A DNA stretch of 5,215 bases from Klebsiella pneumoniae (lineage in GTDB: Bacteria > Pseudomonadota > Gammaproteobacteria > Ga0077536), in assembly GCA_945873015.1 (NCBI GenBank), contig CAMCBY010000311.1, positions 1 to 5,215 of the forward strand. The letters run 5' to 3'. The notes beneath the pieces were generated by a model. It had not been told where the DNA came from and made no database searches. It worked only from the letters and a program-made list of their open reading frames with translations. Shown here one piece after another: positions 1 to 4,891 of the stretch (position 1 is its first letter; every line of letters begins with the position of its first letter). Both the position numbers and the translations under genes were made by a program.

Positions 1-1662
1 ATGCACTGGTTAGAGGTGCGTTATCGCCTGCGCCTTGATGGTTATGGCGGCGGCACTGTCAGTGGCCTGGTTGTTGACGTCACCGCCACCAAAGTTGCCG
101 AAGCCGCGGCACACGATACCGGCGAGCGCTTGCGCATGGCGCTTGACGGGGCACAAATGGCGTCCTGGCGCTGGGACTTTGCGACCGATCGAATGTTCTC
201 CTTCGATGCGCTCGGTGCTTTGTTCGGTTTGAGCGGCGAAGGTTCGTGGCCGATAAATGCCCTCTTTGCCACCATTCATGTGGACGACCTCGCCAAGGTG
301 CGCGACGAAATCGAATCGGCGCGACGACTCGCCAATAATCAGGATTTGCATCTTGAGTTCCGCATCGCCATCGCGAGCGGCGAAGAACGATGGGTGGAGG
401 CACGTGGCCGCTGCGACAGTCACAGCATGTATGGCATCGCCGTCGATGTGACCGTACGCAAGCGCGCAGAACTGGAAAGGGATCGCCTGCATCGCCAATT
501 GCAGCAGGCGCAGAAGATGGAATCCATCGGCCTGTTGACCGGCGGCATTGCCCATGACTTCAACAATATTCTCGCCAGTATCCTTGGCTATTCCGGCCTC
601 GCGTTGCAACGCTTCTCCGATCGTGTGCCCGAGAAACTGGTCGAATACCTCAAAGAAGTGCAGACCGCCGGCGGTCGTGCGCGCGACCTGGTCGCGCAGA
701 TGCTGGCATTCAGTCGCGGCGAAAGCGGTGAACTGGTGTCGATGAATATCGATGGCGTACTGGACCAGACGATCAAGATGCTGCGCCCAACCTTACCGGC
801 CAGCATAGAGATTCGCACTGCGGTCGAGCGGGAACTGCCGGCGGTGCTGGCCGACCCGGTACAACTGCAGCAGGTGATACTGAACTTGAGTATCAATGCG
901 CGCGATGCGATGGCCGGCACCGGCAACATCGACCTGTCGCTGCGTCAGTGTCACATAAGGCGCGGCCATTGTGCTTCATGCCACCACGAGTTTGATGGCG
1001 AATTTGTGGTGCTGGGCGTAACCGATGACGGGCCGGGCATTCCGGAATCCACTCAGTCGCGCATCTTTGAACCGTTCTTCTCGACCAAAGTGTCCGGGCG
1101 CGGCACCGGCATGGGGCTCGCGATGGTGCACGGCATCGTGCATCGGCATGACGGCCATATTCTGCTCGATACCAGCCCGGACGCCGGCTGTACCTTCGAA
1201 ATCCTGTTGCCTCTCGAGCAGGCGACATCACAATCGAAGTCCGTCGCCGACGCTGTGGATATTGCCAGCTATGAGGCGACCGGCCCGACCGAGGTGCTGG
1301 TGGTGGACGATGAGCGTGCGGTGGCGAGCTTCGTTGGCGAACTGCTGGAATTGAACGGCTACACGGTCACGATCGAAACCGATGCCGCCCAGGCTTGGGA
1401 ATTGTTTGCCGCTGATCCGCAACGTTTCGATCTGGTGATCACTGACCAGACCATGCCACGCCTGACCGGTGCGCAACTGGCGGCACGCGTGATGGGCCTG
1501 CGGCCGGAGTTGCCGGTGCTGCTGATGACCGGCTACAGCGCCACCGTCGATGAGCGCAAGGCGCGCGAAATCGGCATTCGCGCCTATCTGCACAAACCGG
1601 TCAGAGGTGACGAACTGCTGGCCGCGGTCGCGAGTGCGATTGAGCATAAAAGCGCAGCGTAG
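1..1662 (+). CDS. PAS-containing hybrid sensor histidine kinase with C-terminal receiver domain (5' partial)
   Basis: Cytoplasmic part of a two-component hybrid kinase that autophosphorylates on His and passes phosphate to its own receiver. Residues 1-31 look like the end of a PAS/PAC domain (WLEVRYRLRLD, then GLVVDVTATK), so the ATG at position 1 is probably an internal Met and the gene starts upstream. A second PAS domain spans about 43-153 and ends in WVEARGRC and AVDVTVRKRAE. A coiled linker leads to HisKA with GGIAHDFNN (phospho-acceptor H185). The HATPase has an N box with N295 and N299, a G1 box DDGPGIP (342-348), an F box RIFEPFFSTK (354-363) and a G2 box GRGTGMGL (366-373). The receiver (about 430-548) has D436/D437, phospho-acceptor D482, T510 and K532, all intact. 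Unusual is a Cys/His cluster (C317, C324, C327, H328, H329) between the N and G1 boxes. The signal and the partner are unknown; no cognate regulator gene lies nearby. The family is secure, the 5' end is not. Confidence 0.95.
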   Translation: MHWLEVRYRLRLDGYGGGTVSGLVVDVTATKVAEAAAHDTGERLRMALDGAQMASWRWDFATDRMFSFDALGALFGLSGEGSWPINALFATIHVDDLAKVRDEIESARRLANNQDLHLEFRIAIASGEERWVEARGRCDSHSMYGIAVDVTVRKRAELERDRLHRQLQQAQKMESIGLLTGGIAHDFNNILASILGYSGLALQRFSDRVPEKLVEYLKEVQTAGGRARDLVAQMLAFSRGESGELVSMNIDGVLDQTIKMLRPTLPASIEIRTAVERELPAVLADPVQLQQVILNLSINARDAMAGTGNIDLSLRQCHIRRGHCASCHHEFDGEFVVLGVTDDGPGIPESTQSRIFEPFFSTKVSGRGTGMGLAMVHGIVHRHDGHILLDTSPDAGCTFEILLPLEQATSQSKSVADAVDIASYEATGPTEVLVVDDERAVASFVGELLELNGYTVTIETDAAQAWELFAADPQRFDLVITDQTMPRLTGAQLAARVMGLRPELPVLLMTGYSATVDERKAREIGIRAYLHKPVRGDELLAAVASAIEHKSAA

Positions 1663-1741
1663 TACGACCACGCACCCATTCATCGAGGTGGCCTGTAGGT
1701 GCGAATGAATTGGGTGTAGGTCTGAAACTGATATTACGAAT

Positions 1742-1787
1742 CAAGCGCTTGGTAGTACCGAGCTTAATCCCGGCAACAAACTGGGAT
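1742..1787. other. Two adjacent hairpins in the left flank of the repeat island
   Basis: GCTTGGT at 1747-1753 pairs with ACCGAGC at 1757-1763 (7 bp with one T-G wobble, 3-base loop). Immediately after it, ATCCCGG at 1767-1773 pairs with CTGGGAT at 1781-1787 (7 bp with one G-T wobble, 7-base loop). They begin about 85 bases past the kinase stop and could fold in a read-through transcript. Neither is followed by a T tract, so they are not standard intrinsic terminators. They may belong to the repeat element. The function is unknown. Confidence 0.4.
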
Positions 1788-1847
1788 CGGGAGGGACCCA
1801 TAGCGGTATTGAGCGCGATATCGCACCGGTAGGGCCGTTCCGGTCAT

Positions 1848-1932
1848 TGTGGGTCAGACTTCAGTCTGACACTGTCGTGAAAGCCTCCTGCCGGCAATCG
1901 CCTGTGAATGTCAGACTGAAGTCTGACCCACA
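1848..1932. repeat. Inverted pair of REP-like palindromes (REPIN/BIME-like)
   Basis: The 24 bases at 1848-1871 recur as an exact reverse complement at 1909-1932, separated by a 37-base spacer. Each unit starts with GTGG (1849-1852 on the plus strand; 1928-1931 on the minus strand) and continues into a self-complementary block, GTCAGACT-TC-AGTCTGAC. Each unit can therefore fold alone (8-bp stem), or the pair can form a 24-bp hairpin. REP sequences mobilised by RAYT (REP-associated tyrosine transposase, TnpA-REP) proteins are known to have a GTRG tetranucleotide followed by a palindrome, and to occur as inverted doublets called REPINs. That matches what is seen. No RAYT gene is in the window, so it would act in trans from elsewhere. 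Confidence 0.82.
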
Positions 1933-2068
1933 GAACATCACGTGCCGACGCTCAGTTTGAGACCTACACCCAATGAATTCGCACCTACAGCGATATGGGC
2001 GACTGGCCCATCGTCTTGCGGGTGCGCGACTATCCAATAAGAATGCAGACACGCACACAGTACGAATC

Positions 2069-2072
2069 GGAG
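2069..2072 (+). promoter_or_regulatory. Ribosome binding site GGAG for the hydrolase gene
   Basis: GGAG sits 6 bases before the ATG at 2079, a good Shine-Dalgarno fit and spacing. It supports this start over the later in-frame Met at residue 17. Confidence 0.7.
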
Positions 2073-2078
2073 TGACGG

Positions 2079-3323
2079 ATGGCACGTGGGGCAATCATTG
2101 AATTCGGCAGCGCCGACGGCGTACAGATGCCGGGCTACTTGTCCTGTCCGAGCAAGGGCAGTGGCCCCGGCCTGATACTCGTGCACGACATGTTTGGTCT
2201 CAGCGACTTCATGCGTGACATGGCCGACCGGCTCGCCGAGGAAGGGTATGTATGCCTGGTGCCGGACCTGTACTGGCGTCTCGCAGCGGGCGTTTGTGTT
2301 GGTGACAGTGATGCCTCCCTCGCGCATGCACAGGCACTGCGCCAACGCTTCGATGTCGAACTCGGCCTGCGTGACCTCGCCGCCAGTATTGATGCGCTAC
2401 GCGCGCGCGCCGAACAATGCGGCAAGCTCGGCATGGTCGGCTGGAGTCTCGGAGGTTTGCTGGCGACACGTGCTGCGGCACGCCAAGCAGTCGATTGTGC
2501 AGTCAGCTACTACGGTGTCGACCTCGAACAATATGGCGACGAGCTGCAGGCCCTGGCCTGCCCGACACTTCTACATATTGGCGACAGCGACACTAAAGTG
2601 CCGGAGCACAGCCGACAAACGATCGCTGCGGCGGTCGCGACGCAAAACCATGTCGAACTCCACATCTACCCAGGCTGTCACCACAGCTTTGCCAAACCGA
2701 CTCACACGCATTACGACAAAGCGGCAGCCATGATGGCCTACTCGCGCACCATCGCCCTGCTGCGCCGCGAGCTTGGGCCGGTCTACGATTTGTCGCGCCT
2801 GTGGGACGCGCACACGCTACACGAATTCGCGACCCGCGATGTTGATGCAACCATGGCGACCATGGTTGAGCAGCCTTATGTGAATCACATTCCGACCATG
2901 ACCGGCGGTGTCGGCCACGAGCATCTGAAACGTTTTTACAAGTATCACTTCGTCAACAGCAATCCGCCCGATACCAAACTCATTCCGGTGTCACGCACGG
3001 TCGGTGCCGACAGATTGGTCGACGAAATGGTGTTCTGCTTCACCCACACCTGCGAGATCCCGTGGATGTTGCCGGGTGTCGCGCCGAGCGGACGTTATGT
3101 AGAGATCCCGCTGGTCGCGATCGTCAATTTCCGCGGCGACAAGCTCTATCACGAACACATCTACTGGGATCAGGCCTCGGTACTGGTGCAGATAGGCCTG
3201 CTCGACGCTGCCGGTCTGCCAGTGGCGGGCATCGCGACGGCCAAAAAACTCATCGACGAGAACCTGCCGTCAAATGAATTGATGGCCGATGGCTGGACCC
3301 AAAGCGAAGGTTTGCCGGTGTAG
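2079..3323 (+). CDS. Dienelactone-hydrolase-family protein fused to an NTF2/SnoaL-like domain
   Basis: A 414-residue, two-domain cytoplasmic protein with no signal peptide. Residues 1-235 resemble dienelactone hydrolase (carboxymethylenebutenolidase, an alpha/beta hydrolase). The nucleophile elbow is GWSLGG with S123, the acid is D171 in GDSDTKVP, and the base is H202 in YPGCHHSFAKP. Classical dienelactone hydrolases use Cys in GxCxGG and a Glu in the HExFG motif; here these are Ser and D37 (VHDMFG), so the substrate may be a different ester or lactone. Residues about 240-395 (from LWDAHTLHEFATRDVDATM to ENLPSNELM) look like an NTF2/SnoaL-like alpha+beta domain, a fold often used as a binding or cyclase/hydrolase pocket. 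Single-domain dienelactone hydrolases are about 230-250 residues, so the extension nearly doubles the protein. The stop TAG lies within the downstream REP. It stands alone, with long non-coding gaps on both sides. The hydrolase family is secure; the substrate is not known. Confidence 0.9.
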   Translation: MARGAIIEFGSADGVQMPGYLSCPSKGSGPGLILVHDMFGLSDFMRDMADRLAEEGYVCLVPDLYWRLAAGVCVGDSDASLAHAQALRQRFDVELGLRDLAASIDALRARAEQCGKLGMVGWSLGGLLATRAAARQAVDCAVSYYGVDLEQYGDELQALACPTLLHIGDSDTKVPEHSRQTIAAAVATQNHVELHIYPGCHHSFAKPTHTHYDKAAAMMAYSRTIALLRRELGPVYDLSRLWDAHTLHEFATRDVDATMATMVEQPYVNHIPTMTGGVGHEHLKRFYKYHFVNSNPPDTKLIPVSRTVGADRLVDEMVFCFTHTCEIPWMLPGVAPSGRYVEIPLVAIVNFRGDKLYHEHIYWDQASVLVQIGLLDAAGLPVAGIATAKKLIDENLPSNELMADGWTQSEGLPV

Positions 3324-3341
3324 GTGCGAATTCGTTCGCAC
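3319..3341 (+). repeat. REP-like GTAG palindrome overlapping the hydrolase stop codon
   Basis: GTAG at 3320-3323 is followed by GTGCGAA (3324-3330), a TTCG loop (3331-3334) and TTCGCAC (3335-3341), a perfect 7-bp stem. The first 15 bases (3319-3333) match the reverse complement of 1975-1989 in the right outer arm of the upstream island, so it belongs to the same repeat family. The TAG in GTAG is the stop codon of the hydrolase gene. The hairpin could also protect the 3' end of the transcript. Confidence 0.75.
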
Positions 3342-3367
3342 ATTCAGATTCAAAAAATGAGCGCCAC

Positions 3368-3381
3368 CGGCCGCTAGGCCG
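3368..3381. other. Short GC-rich hairpin
   Basis: CGGCC (3368-3372) pairs with GGCCG (3377-3381) around a GCTA loop. It lies 45 bases after the hydrolase stop, has no T tract, and is of uncertain role. Confidence 0.3.
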
Positions 3382-3449
3382 CCCTCACGTCCGAGGCCAC
3401 TGTGCACACCACCGGCGGTATGCGGGTGGGGCGGAAAACGCTAGCGGTA

Positions 3450-3469
3450 GTGGTCGCCACATTTTTTTT
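3450..3469 (+). terminator. Candidate intrinsic terminator after the hydrolase gene
   Basis: GTGG-TCG-CCAC (3450-3460), then A and eight T's (3462-3469). The T tract is strong for this GC-rich DNA, but the stem is only 4 bp and the site is about 127 bases past the stop codon, so efficiency is doubtful. Its place just before the predicted HD-GYP promoter fits insulation of the two transcripts. Confidence 0.45.
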
Positions 3470-3479
3470 GCCGCGTCGC

Positions 3480-3506
3480 TAAAGTGCCGCGCCAGAGCGC
3501 CGATAG
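3480..3506 (+). promoter_or_regulatory. Sigma-28 (FliA)-type promoter for the HD-GYP gene
   Basis: TAAAGTGC (3480-3487), an 11-base spacer (3488-3498) and GCCGATAG (3499-3506). The enterobacterial FliA consensus is TAAAGTTT-N11-GCCGATAA, so 6 of 8 and 7 of 8 positions match at exactly the right spacing. Transcription would start near 3512-3515 and give a leader of about 55 bases. FliA drives late flagellar and motility genes, which suits a cyclic-di-GMP phosphodiesterase. The match is seen directly; activity is inferred. Confidence 0.65.
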
Positions 3507-3527
3507 AGGTCCAAGCTTAAAACACAA

Positions 3528-3558
3528 GCTGACACGGATTTCTGCTTGCTGATACGGA
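3528..3558 (+). repeat. Direct repeat GCTGAYACGGA, two copies 20 bases apart, in the HD-GYP leader
   Basis: GCTGACACGGA at 3528-3538 and GCTGATACGGA at 3548-3558 differ at one base and are offset by 20 bases, about two helical turns. The second copy ends in the likely Shine-Dalgarno ACGGA (3554-3558), 9 bases before the ATG at 3568. The first copy overlaps the right half of a 5-bp hairpin (AGCTT 3514-3518, AAGCT 3526-3530) at the predicted 5' end of the mRNA. It could be an operator, an RNA-binding site, or chance. Confidence 0.45.
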
Positions 3559-3567
3559 CCACGCTTT

Positions 3568-4866
3568 ATGTCGCTATTGCTCAAGAACCAGCCGAAGACC
3601 GAGAGCCTGCGCAAGATCTCTGTGCAGGATCTTCGTACCGGCATGTTTCTGAACGAAATGTGCGGGTCCTGGATGGATCACCCGTTCTGGAATACCCGCT
3701 TTTTGCTCGACAATCCGGCCGATATCGAGAGTCTGCGCAACTCGGCGGTCAAGGAAGTGTGGATAGACACTGCACGTGGGCTTGATGTCGCCGACCAACA
3801 AGCCCCGCCGCCCACCGAGAGTCGCGCCGAGACCGAGGAACGGGTTGAGCGAGAGCTGGTGGAGAGTATTGCCCAGCCGACCGTGCTGGTCCCGCGCGTC
3901 GAACTCGCCTCGGAGGTCAAACGCGCCGCCGCGCTATGCGGCAAGGCGAAGGGCGAAGTCACGGCCATGTTCAGCGAAGCACGTATGGGTCGAGCCGTTT
4001 CGCCGGAAAAACTTGAACCACTGGTCGAGGAGATCTCCAACTCGGTGCAGCGTAATCCCGGTGCGCTGGTTTCCCTGGCACGATTAAAAACCGCCGACGA
4101 CTACACCTTCATGCATTCGGTTGCGGTGTGCGGCCTCATGATCGCGCTCGCCCGCCAACTCGGCCTCGAACAGAATGAAGTGCGCGAAGCCGGCATGGCA
4201 GGGCTCATCCACGATCTGGGTAAGGCGATGGTGCCGCTCGAGATCCTGAACAAGCCAGGCAAACTCACCGACGACGAATTCACGCGCATGAAACAGCATC
4301 CGCGTTACGGCTACGACATGCTGCTGGAAGGCGCAGGCGTTGGAGAAATCTCGCTCGACGTATGTCTGCATCACCATGAAAAGGTTGATGGCAGCGGCTA
4401 TCCAGACCGGCTGGATAGCGCCACTATCAGCCTGTTTGCGAAGATGGGCGCGGTGTGCGATGTCTACGATGCCATCACCTCCGACCGACCCTATAAGTCT
4501 GGCTGGGATCCGGCCGTCGCAATCCGCAAGATGAACGAATGGAGTAACGGCCATTTCGACCCGCGCGTGTTCCAGGCCTTCGTCAAATCGGTCGGCATCT
4601 ATCCTATTGGTTCGCTGGTGCGACTCGAGTCGGGTTTGCTCGGCGTGGTCACCGAGATCAGCCCCGACTCGCTGCTGACTCCCAGCGTCAAAGCCTTCTA
4701 CTGCACACGCCGCAAGTCACGCATCAAACCGACCGAGCTCGACCTCGCCGCACTCAAAGGACGCGATCGCATCAAGAACTGGGAGGACCCGAACAGTTGG
4801 AACTTCCCCGACCTGAACGAGTTGTGGAGTGGATTAGAAGCTGCACACGCCGGCAGCCCGGCCTGA
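3568..4866 (+). CDS. DUF3391 plus HD-GYP domain cyclic-di-GMP phosphodiesterase
   Basis: A 432-residue cytoplasmic protein predicted to hydrolyse cyclic-di-GMP and so favour motility over biofilm growth. The N-terminus (about 14-145) is DUF3391-like, with LRKISVQDLRTGMF, then CGSWMDHPFW and KEVWIDTARGLDV, followed by a charged linker. The HD-GYP domain (about 165-345) keeps the metal and catalytic residues: H183, H215-D216 with K219 in HDLGK, H244, H269-H270 in HHEKVDGSGYP, and D298. The GYP triplet (277-279) is intact. The residue equivalent to the Glu linked to a third metal in Persephonella PmGH appears by spacing to be Y179, which hints at a two-metal site. The tail (346-432) has the usual IGSLVRLESG strand region. 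No receiver or membrane segment is present, so the input probably comes through DUF3391 or a partner. A FliA-like promoter precedes the gene. The start at 3568 has a weak ACGGA site 9 bases upstream, and homology begins around residue 14. The hydrolase role is well supported; activity is not shown. Confidence 0.95.
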   Translation: MSLLLKNQPKTESLRKISVQDLRTGMFLNEMCGSWMDHPFWNTRFLLDNPADIESLRNSAVKEVWIDTARGLDVADQQAPPPTESRAETEERVERELVESIAQPTVLVPRVELASEVKRAAALCGKAKGEVTAMFSEARMGRAVSPEKLEPLVEEISNSVQRNPGALVSLARLKTADDYTFMHSVAVCGLMIALARQLGLEQNEVREAGMAGLIHDLGKAMVPLEILNKPGKLTDDEFTRMKQHPRYGYDMLLEGAGVGEISLDVCLHHHEKVDGSGYPDRLDSATISLFAKMGAVCDVYDAITSDRPYKSGWDPAVAIRKMNEWSNGHFDPRVFQAFVKSVGIYPIGSLVRLESGLLGVVTEISPDSLLTPSVKAFYCTRRKSRIKPTELDLAALKGRDRIKNWEDPNSWNFPDLNELWSGLEAAHAGSPA

Positions 4867-4891
4867 ACCACACGCCTTAATCGTCGGCGTG
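4849..4891. terminator. Hairpins at the convergent junction, possible weak bidirectional terminator
   Basis: GCCGG (4849-4853) pairs with CCGGC (4858-4862), and CACGCC (4871-4876) pairs with GGCGTG (4886-4891) around a 9-base loop that includes the reverse-strand stop. The two genes converge with only 10 bases between their stop codons, so any terminator must lie within coding sequence. No T tract follows in either direction, so this is a weak call. Confidence 0.3.

Larger units (their letters stand above)
1693..1990. repeat. 298-base outer inverted repeat enclosing a REP pair (possible MITE-like or composite REP element)
   Basis: The left arm 1693-1731 and the reverse complement of the right arm 1952-1990 agree at 36 of 39 positions by eye. 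The mismatches are at left-arm positions 1707, 1708 and 1724. Each arm carries TGTAGGT twice, 21 bases apart, with GTGCGAAT following the outer copy. The interior holds a second, perfect inverted pair (1848-1932), placed asymmetrically with 116 bases on its left and 19 on its right. I see no clear target-site duplication outside the arms and no transposase. It could be a non-autonomous mobile element, or an older inverted REP pair into which a newer one was inserted. The repeat is certain; the element type is inference. Confidence 0.75.
1663..2078. other. Repeat-rich intergenic region without a credible gene
   Basis: These 416 bases separate the kinase stop from the hydrolase start. I see no open frame here with family resemblance or a good ribosome site. 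Most of the space (1693-1990) is a nested inverted-repeat structure, listed separately. Other small palindromes are GCGATATCGC at 1815-1824, ACCGG/CCGGT at 1825-1829 and 1840-1844, and a 6-bp hairpin ATGGGC/GCCCAT at 1995-2011. The hydrolase promoter should lie between about 1990 and 2060, but no sequence there is a convincing match to a sigma-70 or sigma-54 consensus. No T-rich terminator follows the kinase gene. Confidence 0.7.

Noticed and set aside
10..609. Reverse-strand 199-codon open frame opposite the kinase
   Set aside because: The forward frame has clear PAS and HisKA motifs; long antisense frames are common in GC-rich DNA and this one shows no family resemblance.
970..984. CASCH in the kinase as a c-type haem attachment site
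   Set aside because: It fits CxxCH, but it lies inside a cytoplasmic ATPase domain with extra Cys and His around it; covalent haem attachment occurs outside the cytoplasm. Metal or redox roles are more plausible.
1693..1990. CRISPR array or integron attC site
   Set aside because: There are only two copies of each repeat, in inverted orientation and with unequal spacing, and no attC-type RYYYAAC/GTTRRRY core, cas gene or integrase is seen.
2004..2019. Sigma-54-like TGG...TTGC before the hydrolase gene
   Set aside because: The GG (2005-2006) and GC (2018-2019) are separated by 11 bases rather than the required 10, and the -24 box lacks the usual CAC, so it does not fit.
2016..2043. Sigma-70-like TTGCGG with TAAGAA 16 bases downstream
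   Set aside because: Both boxes are poor matches and similar ones arise often by chance, so I do not list a promoter for the hydrolase gene.
1861..2094. Reverse-strand 77-codon open frame across the repeat island
   Set aside because: It runs through the REP unit and the outer arm, has no recognisable domain, and overlaps the hydrolase start; most likely chance.
1938..2345. Reverse-strand 135-codon open frame spanning the hydrolase start
   Set aside because: It covers repeat sequence and antisense of the hydrolase catalytic domain and has no identifiable motif.
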